Shown here in pieces: positions 23,510 to 35,500 of a stretch of DNA of 64,000 bases. The translations under genes and the position numbers were made by a program. This stretch comes from Nectonema munidae. Taxonomy: Eukaryota; Nematomorpha; Nectonematoida; Nectonematidae. The notes under the pieces were generated by a model, which was not told the DNA's origin, did no database searches, and saw only the letters and a list, made by a program, of their open reading frames with translations. Position 1 is the first letter of the stretch. Every line of letters starts with the position of its first letter. The stretch covers positions 248,001 through 312,000 of the forward strand of contig JAUIRK010000927.1 in the NCBI GenBank assembly GCA_030549495.1. The letters are read 5' to 3'.

Positions 23510-23735
23510 AAAAGAGACCAATGAAACAAGATTTTATTCAATGATGTTGAAGATAGATCAAATATTTTACTTTGCAACATAAAGCCCAAGCGTATACGTT
23601 TCAGGACATCTTTCAATGCCTATCTAAAATTGACATTGAGTAAACGACCTTGAAATATGTGGTACATGTTATCACACTTTAAACATAAGTTATAGATAGA
23701 AAACTAAGTAGTGAGTCAGTAAGTTACAACTGATG
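23510..23735 (-). repeat. Inverted repeat pair, right arm
   Basis: Reverse complement counterpart of 22736-22950. On the - strand it contains TCACTACTTAGTTTTC, TTTCAAGGTCGTTT and CATTGAAAGATGTCCTGAAA in the same order. Similarity fades toward 23510. Confidence 0.7.
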
Positions 23736-23877
23736 TTTCTTCTATTGGAAACGTGAATATTTAAAACAGAGAAGTTGATGTTGCATAATTATAAATGTCT
23801 AATTCACAATTATAAATAGGTGGAATGTGATCAGTGTTAAAAAATATACATAAATGGAGTTGTAGTCCCGCTAAATT

Positions 23878-24008
23878 ACAAAGGTAAAGGTAAAGGTACT
23901 GTGGGATGTTTTCATCGAAAAGGCACAATTGCGCCGCTTGTATCGAACTATGAATAAAGTAGGCTTGATGCGGGATCGAACCCAACACCTTACTCACGCT
24001 AAATTACA
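23878..24008 (-). repeat. tRNA-derived SINE, copy 1
   Basis: On the - strand it reads GCGTGAGTAAGGTG then TTGGGTTCGATCCCGCATCA (B-box GGTTCGATCC), then AGCCTACTTTATTCATAG, then TTTTCGATGAAAACATCCC. Copies with the same order occur at about 30480-30580 (-) and 36825-36950 (+). Confidence 0.65.
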
Positions 24009-24019
24009 AATATGTTAGT

Positions 24020-27000
24020 GTCGGAGTCGCAAAATAGTTTCCCCATTCCAAATGTAATTACTTATTTTTATATTCGCAAATATAGATGATTGTCTTTTTT
24101 TGCTTCATTCAATTTAATTTTTTCCTTACTTGTTCACTTGTATAAATAATAATAATTACACTATATATATATATATAATTTATCACTTCAGCAGCAAACC
24201 TTGATTGACGTGACGAAATGCATGAATTCTAAGATCTCTTTTGAATGTTCTATCTTTTGAGTAAATAAATTAAAATCTTGTGTAACTTTCAATGAGATAT
24301 TTGCCTCCTCTATGGAAGAAGAAGGAGAGGAGGATGGAGAAATTGAAGCAAGTTTAAATTATTTCTCTTCTCAAGGCTGTTTTTGCGTTATGCTAATGTA
24401 GAGAGAGTATTTTATGATGTGTACTCTCTTTGGATGAAGTAGGAATGATGCATGGAAATTAAGCAGTTAATCACGCCATTAATTCATCACCCCACTTTGC
24501 ATATTCAAATCTTAGCCTTTATTATTCTACCTGTGGATGATTTTTATACACTTTTTGCGTAGATGACATTCAACAAGCGTTTGCACTTAATGATTTAAGG
24601 ATGCTTCCTATAAAAGAAGCTTATCGAAAAGGAATATGTGTTGATTCTCCATTTTTTCACATTTCCTTCTTTTTCCCACTTTTTGTATACCTGTTCGTTT
24701 TTATTGGTCGTTGATTAAACGAATTGTGTATTGTTTGGGTAGGGCGCTAATAATGCTACGAAAGTGAAGGAGTTTAAAATGAGGATAAAACTCTCTGCCC
24801 GACCCCAAATTATTATGAGCCAAAAAGAATTTGGCCTCTTGGAACATTGTTTTCGGGGGTGAGAGGAGGTGGGGTGTGGTGGTGTCGCCTCGGCGTGCCT
24901 CCTGAATTAAATACTTGGCTAAGCTATAAAGAAATCCTAACCAATAGCTCAAACTAGCGAACAAAATTTCATTATTTGAAAAATTAGACTTGGAGCATTC
25001 ATAGTATTCATTCTACAATTAATTTGCTTGAAGAATTTTCCCTTGTGTAGAATTTAACACTTTCTAAGGGGAATAGAAATGAGAAACTACAAAACATCTG
25101 ACTCTAACTGAGGAGATGAGAAGAGATAAAACTATCAATATTTTTATTTGAGTATAAAAATCAAGCAGCCTTATTAAATGTGTTTAATTCTACTATAAAA
25201 ATATTATATGTAAAGGTATATGTATTTTAAGTGGTTGTCTCCAGTTGCCTTCACCACTCTTAAGGAAGAAATGGAAAAATTTTGGCGTTTTTATTATGAT
25301 TATTTTAATTGTAAACTTTGATAAAATGCTTTCAAATGCAAACTTTGAGGCTGATAATTTTGAGAAGGGATTGATTGTGTTAGGGGAGGTGAGGACTTGA
25401 TTTTTATCAAGGGGAACCCTTGGAGTAAAAAGGTTGAGAACCACTGCCCTAGTGCTCATATAAAAAGGAAATGTGTGTGGGTACCCGCGGGTATATCTAT
25501 CTGTGCAATATTCTAGTGCTTATATAAGTAGCTCCTCAAAACAGGTGTGATAAGTGTTTTTCGGAGATTTTGGTAGAGGGTATTTTAGTTTTCGGGGATT
25601 TTGACTAGGAATCAATAAAAATATCACTAAAAATTTTTTAGTATGAAAAAGATAAATAACAACTCTAGTTAATTAATTATTATGGAACTTATTCAGTAAG
25701 TTTGTTCATTGATTAGTTTTAAACATTTTAAGACGAGAGGGAGAGATGAGATAACCAATAAGTTCAAAAATTTTAGTAATAAGTGCTAATCAAAATTTTT
25801 AATTTTTTTATGCTAAAAATGGAGGGGTGAAGGGAGATAATCCATAAGTACCACTATGACTTCGGAATCGATGTTTAGGGCACTAAATTTTTTATGTGAC
25901 TGTCCATTCTTGTTGATGATGTTCGAATACAAGGTAGCTTGCAATGTTCAGTAGTTATCAGAATATTTTGTGAAAATAGAACTAAGAGCGCGAGCATATA
26001 TTTTAACTTTTAAGACTCAGCTTCTTTTTCAATTGAATTTTATGTACTTAAAGCTACTTTTCATGATACACCGCTGTCACACTTGTTTTCAAAAGTGGCA
26101 AGGGGTGAAATGGGTTAGAATGAGGAGATCGTCTCCTTCCCCCTTTCATTGATTCGTGTTTTTGAAGGAAAATAGATGATCCATCGATCGAAGGAATGAA
26201 GGATTTGATGCGTGGGTGCGCGCGCGTGTGAGTATTTTTATTCGTGATTCTTTCCTTATGTTTCCCAGATGTGAAGAAGGCGTTGTAATACTCTGATCGT
26301 GGCGTCATTATTCTCCCTAACAACGAATGGTGTTTTATCATTATTATCATGATCAACGTAAATAAAGCAAGTTTAGTCTGTCTCCTCTAATCACCTCACT
26401 CTATGTGTAGTTTGTGCCGTAAATTATTATCATTTGTGAGGGAAGGAATGCTTCAAGGCTACAAATACTACACCTTTTATGGTTAATATGCGTGGGAAAG
26501 GAGAGGAGAGATTGTCTAAGCGCACTTCAAGTTCTTACTTACTACATCCCCTTCCTCCTCAATCGAATGCTTTTTATTAAAATGAAGTTCTCTTGGTTGA
26601 CTGACGTACATGCTAATTTATTTATTAATACTAACTAATAAATAGAACAAACACACTCACTGCCTCTCATTTCATCATCATCATCGTCTCGTTTGAAAGT
26701 TTATTATTATCGATTGCTAATACTGACTGACTGCTTCCTATTTCGTGATCCTGTTTGTCAAGCATTGCATAATCATTATGTGTAACTGCTACTAATTATA
26801 TTATTGTATCTACGAGAAGATAAACTCGTATGTGTGCGTTTTGCTTCTATTTTTGAAAAACATGATAAAGTGATTCATCACCGAAGTAATCCGAATATTC
26901 GTCAAATCTTTTCAAATTTTTGAAGCTTTTAAAAATAATTTAAAATAATGCAATCTATTTCAATGTTCTTAATTATTTAGAGCAGGGGTCAGCAAAGTGG

Positions 27001-29363
27001 TCGATATCGAGACTGACAAAATTGTGCTATGCTTTTTTTACTTTATATAGTAATAAATCTCCTTTTTCTTTTAAAACATAGCTTAGGACATTGTATAGTA
27101 TAGGATATATGAAACATTTTAACTCACTTATTTACCTGGGAGAAGTTTATTTAAGGATAATTTTTTATCAAGGTTAAATTTTAATTATGAACTGTATATT
27201 TTCCACCAATCATATCAGCGCATCAATATAATTGACAGATGATAATCACTCACTACAAAATCTTTTTTGTGCAGAGATCAGAAGCAGAGTTGCCAACTGT
27301 TTTTAAAAAATCGTTAAAATGGACTGTATATATATATATATTTGCTTATCAGGCATGCGTATAAGACAAGGTCAAATTATACGACCATTTTGAGGAATTT
27401 GGCTTGATTCATCTCAAAGACGAAACAAAATATCCATTCAAATCTTCTTAAAAAAGAACAAATTTTATGCTTTGATAAAACCTTTATCAATATCTCTTCT
27501 CAGTATCAGCGTAACCATTCAGCCGAATAAACAAAAAATTTTGCTCCAAATTTGACGAATACTTTTCCCTCCAAAATGCTGTGCGTGTTCGTTTCATACA
27601 CTTTTTAACAACGATGAGTAAGGGTACCACCATCTCCGTTTATAATATACTGCTGGCTCCATGAGTACACTTCTTCTTATGTCAAGGGCATATGGTATAA
27701 AATTCATTTTTTTTATTAACTGAAAATGTTATCAAATCAACATTCAGATTGAAACACTGAACTCTAAGCCGGCAAACTCTTTATCTGATTTTAGGAACCG
27801 TTGTCATGTTTGTTTGTTCGCGCAGGAAAAAATATTTCCTTAGGAATCCAAATATTATTTTAGTATTTCTGGCGGATGTTTCCTATATATGTCAATAATA
27901 TAGAATGATTAATGTAGACTTCGAAATTTTTTGGCGAATAAGTACCAGCATAGCAAAATTTAATTCGAATGTGGGAAATTTTGATTTTCAAATATGACAT
28001 CAACTATTTTATATTGTTTTATTACTTTTTTGTGTGTGTTCGACAACACGTCCTTTATTGTGTGTGCTTTTTCTTACTGTTATGTTTCAAATAAATAAAG
28101 GATAGGTCCCAACAAAATCCTACTGCTATATTTTTCAACATTGATTTATTCAATTATTTTGTTAAATCACTGATTACTATTTTTTCACATGACAATGGTG
28201 ACAAGAAAGCACTAAACATAAAAATGGCGAAAATGAGCTATACCGTTCTTTTTGAGATTTGAGCATTTCAGATTTGTATGCATGTCTCTTATGTATTTGT
28301 ATGTATGTATGTGTAGATGTTTTTGGTGTCGGGCGTGATTAATACAAAAAAATAGGAAAGTTTGTCAAGAATGTCAAAAAATGTATATGTAAATGTATGC
28401 ATGTAATGATTGCGCTAACACCAAACATAACACTAACTCTACTACTAACCCTAATTCTATTTCTAATTCTACACTAACCCTAACCCCCACAATAGGTTTC
28501 CAAAATTTTAGACATTAAGGCCCATTTACAAATTTGTTGAGTACTTGTCGATCAATATTCAAAATCAGGGACAGAGTACCAAAATTAGCAACTTTTTCAA
28601 TGTTGTCAAAAGTTTCTACTTTATACCTTATAACAGTTTTTCCCAGCTTTTTTTTATTTTATCTCAAATTATTGCGCTTCGTTAGTTTTTCTCGCTGCCA
28701 GGATTTTTCATTAGAAAAAACAAACAATTAATTAAAATTTTTTAATCAATATAATTGTTATAAATGCTTCTTCAAATCATCAATCCAACTTTCTAAGTCT
28801 TTTTCCCATCTTGAGATGAGGTAGCCTTTGCTAGATCGACATCTCTATTTTTGCGTATTCCTCTTTTAGATCACATGCTCTCATATCATTTCCGAGTTTT
28901 CTTAATCTCCTCTTTGAGCTTTTCCATCGAGGCGCATATTTGTATATATTTTTTCCTATTTGTTATCTTTAATTCTTTCAGTGTGACGAAACAATCGTAA
29001 TCTTGATCTTCGTATCAACTCGCTTATATTCGTAATTCCCAACGCTTTTCTAATTTTTCACTTTGTGTCTTCCTTCAGACTTATTCCAGTGATCCATCTG
29101 ACCATTTTATTCTTAAAAATTTTTATCAAAAAAATTGAAAAACACTGCTATAAAGCCGATAGTAGAACCTGAACAAAAGTCGCTAATTTTGTGTAAAATG
29201 TAAAATAAATGATATGAGGCCTTTTCTCTTCCATACACTTTCTCTATATTCATGGCGAAAGGAAGTGGAAAGAAAAACTCTCAAATGGTTATCTTGATTT
29301 AGCCTCTTTCTATTTCCTGATAACGATCTAATAATGTCTTTTCTTTTCTTTGACGCTTCTTAG
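24020..29363. other. Long stretch without a recognised gene
   Basis: AT-rich sequence upstream of the first recognised B56 exon; it may be intron or promoter. It holds an AT microsatellite at 24164-24178 and a hAT-like right end at about 25431-25456 (GGTTGAGAACCACTG followed by CCCTAG). A hAT-like left end occurs near 26984 (CAGGGGTCAGCAAAGTGG) with no partner found, and a TA repeat near 27328-27342. Degenerate CCTAA-type repeats lie at 28430-28495. A speculative first coding exon at 24292-24351 is discussed under findings. I see no other conserved exon. Confidence 0.5.
28420..28495. repeat. Degenerate telomere-like CTAACC/CTAATT repeats
   Basis: The run reads as imperfect six-to-seven-base units such as ACTAACCCTAATTCTA and ACACTAACCCTAACCCC. 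It is short and irregular. It may be a simple-sequence drift product rather than a true interstitial telomere. Confidence 0.4.
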
Positions 29364-29574
29364 GAATGTGAAAAAGATTGTGTGGAGGATGGTGGGAGCT
29401 GCTACGATTCTCCTGAAGTTTCCTCTGCTCCTCCTGCTGCCTCCTCCTCGATCGTCATTTCGGGGCGGGAGGATGAAGCGTCCCTCGATGCTGATGACGT
29501 CTTTGGAAAGAACAGCGGCATTGACGTTCTCAACTCCAGCAGTGACACTGTTTCCGACACCTCTTCTTTTTCGG
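29364..29574 (+). CDS. PPP2R5: B56 exon a: acidic Ser-rich N-terminal region
   Basis: Acceptor TTCTTAG precedes 29364 and the donor GTATCC starts at 29575. It encodes 70 codons plus one base, starting [11 protein letters not shown], rich in Ser, Asp and Glu. There is no ATG in frame, so it is not the first coding exon. Phase 1 at its end matches the two leftover bases of the next exon. The region is not part of the conserved B56 fold, so support comes from frame, splice sites and codon usage. The reverse-strand ORF here is a shadow. Confidence 0.7.
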
Positions 29575-32500
29575 GTATCCTCTCTTCCTTCTGTGATCTC
29601 TAATGCATAGCAGGCATTCGCGTTTATGAAGAGCCATTTCTCTTGAATTATGCAATAGAACATCGATTTTATTTCATATCACTCATTCAGTATAAAATAT
29701 AATTTTGTTTGATGAATTCCAGTGTGAACTTAGTGTTCTTCGGATTTAAATCAGGATTTTTGAAAATTGGCTAAGAAAATTAATCCTGTTACAAAAGTGT
29801 TCAGGCAAATGGCTGAACAAAAATAGTGAATCTTAGAGCGTGCTTAGATGGGCCTGTGCATTCACAACATTTTATAAGCGACCTAGACTTAAAACTCTTT
29901 AACATGGTGTCAGATGGTTTTGTGACATTTCAGTGTTGAGAATCCCCTTAGGAAAGAATTCCCGTGAAAGAAGCACCTACCAGACTCTCATTGGTAGCGC
30001 AAAACCTTTAAAGTAATTCTTTGTTTCAGTTTTAAAAGATCTTACAAATAAAATTTATTCAAGTTAAGAATTATATTTAGCTAATATATTTGTTTATTTT
30101 GATTTGCAAATTTAAAATTGCGATTGGTTTCGACCGATCAATAGTGAGGCGATTTGATCAGATGTCTGTCCTTTATTCATTACTCACACAACACCATACT
30201 GAACTATTTTGTAGTTTATAGGTTTTAGGGCGAACAGATTGAATATTACAGTTGATTGATTTGCAAAAAAGCATTAAAAAATGCAGTTAAAAAATATAGA
30301 AAATAATTTACTTTCAAATCATCCAAAAATAGATTTTCGATCAGTCATAACTTCCCTACGTGGTGGCTCAACGAATCACTCTACCTTACATGTTAAATAA
30401 ATCATACTTGGGGTAGCGTTTGTAAAATAGCAATCCTTTCATTAATTTTTCATAATTCTCGTTTTTAGCCAGATTTTTTGAAATTAACAGTGTCGAAAGA
30501 AGCTTCTTGTATCCAACTATGAGAAAAGAAGTCTTAATGGGAGATCGGACCCAAGACCATGAGTTATAAGAATTTTATTTACATACACCGCACAAACAAA
30601 CATGATGTTACAAACAAAATTAATGGTAAAATATCAATAATTACTCCTATGTCAAATGACTTGATGGTAGGTGCTGATTTATTCACGTCTTCTACTATAC
30701 ATCTTCAAATCATTATCTACTTTTTTAATGTTTAACATTTTTTCAATGTTAATAAATAAATAAATAAACATCTTGGATCTTGGTCGGAAAAAAATCCAGG
30801 AAAAGGCGATCAAGTCCAACTGGCTAAAATCTAGAAATATTATTTTATGATAAAAAATATTTGGAATTAAAATTTTATTTTCGCAAATAGACTCGTGCGC
30901 AAAGATACTGCAATTGGTATTTAAATTTTATCGGAAAAAAAATCAAATCATAAAATATGTTTACTTTCAATTAACTTGCATTTTGTTCAGACTACTTCAT
31001 CTATTAAAAAAACGAATCTTTGGGAAATAGGTATTTCTGCACCTATCAATCAAAAAGCAAAGAAGCAAGAAAGATGACAAATGGTAGAAGAGTTTTTACG
31101 TGTTTGTCTTCCTCAAATTTGAGCCTCCTTTTGAGAAAATTTTCTTCAAAATCAATTCCATACACCTTTCTTCTCTTTACAATATCATTATTTTTGCATT
31201 ATACCTGTATATAGCACTGTAATGATAAAGACAATAGTTCATGAGAGCGCGCCATTTTATTTTATTATTTTTTTCAAGGGAGCGGTATCAAAAGCATAAA
31301 ATGTGTTTTTATAAAAAACAATGCTATTAACTCTAAAATATTATTGTAGTTACTTAAACTGAATCCAAATTGCTGCATACACATCATAAAATTTACACTG
31401 GAAGAGGGAGAGGCAGTGCCTTACACCTTATAAAATGTGAGTAGTGTGTTTGCAACAGTGTTTTCATTATTTTAGAAAGTACTTTGGAGACAAAGATAAA
31501 TTCTTTGATCAGCAAGTTAGAACTGTGCACCAGAGTGTATGACTTTTCCATTGACCCCTTATCCGATCTGTCAGCAAAGAATGAGAAGCGCAACACCCTA
31601 AGCACAATCATAGAATACCTCTTGCACTACAAGTCCATCATCGTTGAAGAAATTTACGCTCCAATGATTTTAATGGTATTTATTTTCACTTTTTTTTATA
31701 TATAATATATTCTCCAAACCTTTTGTCCTTGGGTTGGATCCAAGAAATTACAAGTGAAAGAATATCTGTATTAAGTAAAATGTATTGATAAATGCAAGAT
31801 TATGACGTATCCATATCATGAATTACAAAATATCAATAAAAGCACTTTAAAATACGCCCCCAAGAATTTGCGTTTTTCAAGCATGCTGAGCCGCACAACT
31901 CATTATGTATATCGAATTGATCGAAGTCATGAATATGTTTATTTATATGCAATTTGATAGATACGCTGAGCTATAGCATGTGTCCTATATAGTATCTTTA
32001 AGTTTATGGAAAAAGTATTTGTGATGTAATAATATATTTGAATTTAAGACTCGAACATGCGTATTTGATCCAGCCATACTTTGACGCCCAGAATTATTTT
32101 GAAGACTAATTATCTGCTTTCTTTTTCATTCGAATTTTATATATATTTAGAGTAGGCGATTCTAATTTCGATTTAATTTCAACCAAGGATTAACGCCCTG
32201 TTTTTTGAAAACTAATCATCTCCTTATCTTTTTCAATGAATTTTCTACCTTTTTTTCAATTATAACTTAAAGATGGCGGTTTTTATTATATATGGCAGAG
32301 TGGGTGTGTCATTTGTCTTGAAATGGCTTACTATCTTTTTTTGACACTGTTGCTTGAAGAGAAAGTTTAGAAAAAGAGAGATGATAATGATGATAAAATT
32401 GGAAGGGCTTACCCGCACCTTTGATCCCCTCAACGGCACTACTAATTCTCTATATATCCAAAAATCAGTTTAATTGGATTTTTATACGTAATGAATATTG

Positions 32501-35500
32501 TCTTTGATTCCATTCAAATCAAAATGATTCCCCTTATATTTCGTTATAATAAGAGTTTACTTTCTTTCAATATTATTTCTTTATTAAACATTAAGGAGGA
32601 AAAAAATTTCGCGATACGCCTTAGAAAACAGTCCTTTATTTGTAATAATACCATTTACCATGTTCAATTTGAAACGAATGAATATAGTTTGGTAGATTCA
32701 ATTAATAATAATTATCATTTTTAAAATTAATCTTTTAATTAAAACAAAATACAAGCAATAATATTTCGGTCACTTTGACCTTCTTCAGATATATTATATG
32801 ACGTAAAATGAACACTCAGCAAGCAAGACACTCCACGCCTTCATTTTACGTCATATAATATATCCGAAGAAGGTCATAGTGACCGAAATATTATTGCTTG
32901 TATTTTGTTTTAAATAAAAGATTTACTCAACGTTTTCAATTTATTTTCTTTACAACTTTTATTTATGAAGTCTCTGCGCCATTTTGTCTATATTTCATAT
33001 CATATGAATTTTTTGTATCATTGAAAACTAGCAGGTCAAAAGTCCCTGCTCTCAGTGCAAAAAATCGTGTAGCGGCCCAGGGCAAAAGTTTTACTTACGC
33101 CCCTCCCCATCCTGCTGGGCGTAGTTGATTTTGTTATCATTAGAGAAATCTTAAACATACTTTTTGGAGAATATTCTTTGAAGAAACGACAGGTTTCAGC
33201 TTATGCAATCACATTTTTATGTTTTGCTATGAAATAAGTTAGTTCGATGAGAATTGATAGCAATTCTTGAAGGTTTTCTTTGATTTCTAACAATGGACTT
33301 GTATATAATGTATATACTTTTTTCATATTTGTCGCCCAGGGCATATTCCAACTCTGCCCCCCCCCCCCCCCAATTTGTTAAGAAAACAAATGTTATGAAA
33401 ATTCAAATCAAAGAAAATAAAAAATATTGAACTGAATTTATTTTGGCTTAAAAATGTATATTTATAGATATCGTACACGTACACAATTTCTTTACAAACG
33501 GGATTCATTTGGACATGATAAGATTTAGGAGCTCTTGGGATTTTGGGGCTTTTAGAGGATCGCTATCAGTTTTAGGGCATACATTATATATTTTTTTATA
33601 TAAAAAAAGACGCGTAAAATGATTAAACACTTAAAATTTATGGGCAGGAGGCGATAACTCTCTTATCCTCTATATAAATCCATCCCTGTTCTATACCACA
33701 TACATTGAAGACAACGATTTTTTTATCAAAACAGCCGGGGTTCATTTGGCAATTTTTTTGGCACATATTAATTAAATTTCTAGACTGCTATTTGAATACG
33801 GTGTGTGTACATTGTATATTTTTATATTTAATTATTAATTTCTAAACAACAGAAAAATACAAAATGTCTATAGCTTTAGTTGAAAAAGAACATTTGAAAT
33901 ATTACAGCAGTTAAAAAAAGAGGATTCAATTAACTCAAAGTACAATATAAGTTCAATTAGGTTAAGTTTCAAAAACTCATGAATTTTCACCACAGTTTTG
34001 CTGGCTTTTCTTTAGAAAGTCGGCCCCTCCAGTTTTTCCCAATATGTTGAAATATTGAAAATCATCTCTCGGTATCTGTAATTGAACAGGGAACTGATAA
34101 AAGCTTAACGGCCCGATTAGAAAACTCATGTGGTACCCAAGGTGTTATCGTAAAAGATTTGTGTACTAAACTCAGACAATTATTACAATATCATTATAAT
34201 TATAATAAAATGTTCTCACATCTGACTATAATTGAAAATTTTGCCGACAATGTAAATAGCAAAATTCAAAAACAAACTTTGATGCACGATTTTTTCACAA
34301 ATAAAAATAAATTGTGTGCTGTATATATTTATGTTTTTATAATAAAAAATATCACATTTTTTATTCTTTTTTTCAATTGAAGAAATTGAACAAATGACAT
34401 GTGTGCCCCACACAGTGCATAGAAAAAAAGTAGTCCGCATTTTCTCTAAGTAATCTGGCATTCCTCTATTGTCGCCTATCTATCATTAAATTGACTCCGA
34501 ACTTTGCTTGTCTAGAACTTTTGGCCATTTCTCTGGAATTTGGAGACATCGAGATTTCACATATTCCTTTCTCCACTACAGTAGATGAAATAGAGAGGCT
34601 TTTGAACGGGTGTGATAAAATGACTGCAAACATAGTGATATTGTTGTTTATATTTAATAAATATAAAATGTCAAAATAATTAAAATGTCTATTATACTGA
34701 AGATTCATGGGTACATCTCTATTCATTGCAACATGTAGTATAATCTAGTAATATACGTCTTTTCTTCTTTTTTGTTTTATTTTTCGTTCTTTGAAGTTAA
34801 AAGTTTTATTACTTGTGTAAAATTTCAAGAATTGGTTTAACTACAATTTTATATTTGGATAATTTATTTTCCATTAATAATAAACCCCTTCTATATAAAA
34901 GATTTATGTTCTTTATTTTTTGTGATTTAAGTTTGAAGCCAACGTTTTTCGCCCTTTACCCCCTTCGTCACATATATTTGTCGCAGAATTTGATCCAGAA
35001 GAAGACGAGCCTAGGCTGGAACCTGCGTGGTCTCATTTACAAGTAACAGCAGTTTTGTAACTCTTTTCTCATTTATTCATTCAAAAATCACTCCTGTCTT
35101 TTCTTCACCTATTGTTTTTTTCAGCTCGTTTACGAGCTCTTTTTCAGGTTTATCGATTCTCCAGACTTCAACGTTTCCGTAGCCAAGCTCTATCTTACCC
35201 CCTCCTTCATATCTCGTGTGAGTGTTTTTATAATCTTTTTGCTCTCCCTAATTGTAAGACTTCTGCCTTGAAATACATTTAATATCGCCTTCCTAGAAAG
35301 CTTAATCTTTCATTCAAAGCATAATTTGTAGTTAGTAAGGGGATATCTTGCTTAATTTTAAAAGAAAGGGTGTCAAGTCGGAGACAGCGATTTGAGGCGG
35401 ATAGGAATCAGAGTCGGTATCCCATAAACGTTAGAAGTTGCTTTCTGACTTTGAAGACTAATCGTCCTTTTTTCTATTACAAATTTATATGTACTTAGAA

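Larger units (their letters stand above)
31676..34931. other. B56 intron b-c
   Basis: Holds the foldback at 32741-32911, copies of a dispersed repeat at about 32080-32165 and 32195-32290, and C-rich runs at 33360-33372. ORFs on both strands at 34466-34726 match no family I know. Confidence 0.55.

Noticed and set aside
24312-24398. Glu-rich ORF starting MEEEGEEDGE as the B56 first exon
   Set aside because: Its only nearby donor leaves phase 1, which would put a stop at the start of the exon at 29364.
29328-29663. ORF on the - strand over B56 exon a
   Set aside because: It is antisense to an exon supported by splice sites and phase.
34466-34726. Overlapping ORFs on both strands as possible genes
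   Set aside because: No recognisable domain on either strand; they lie within a B56 intron and look like chance ORFs or an unknown repeat.
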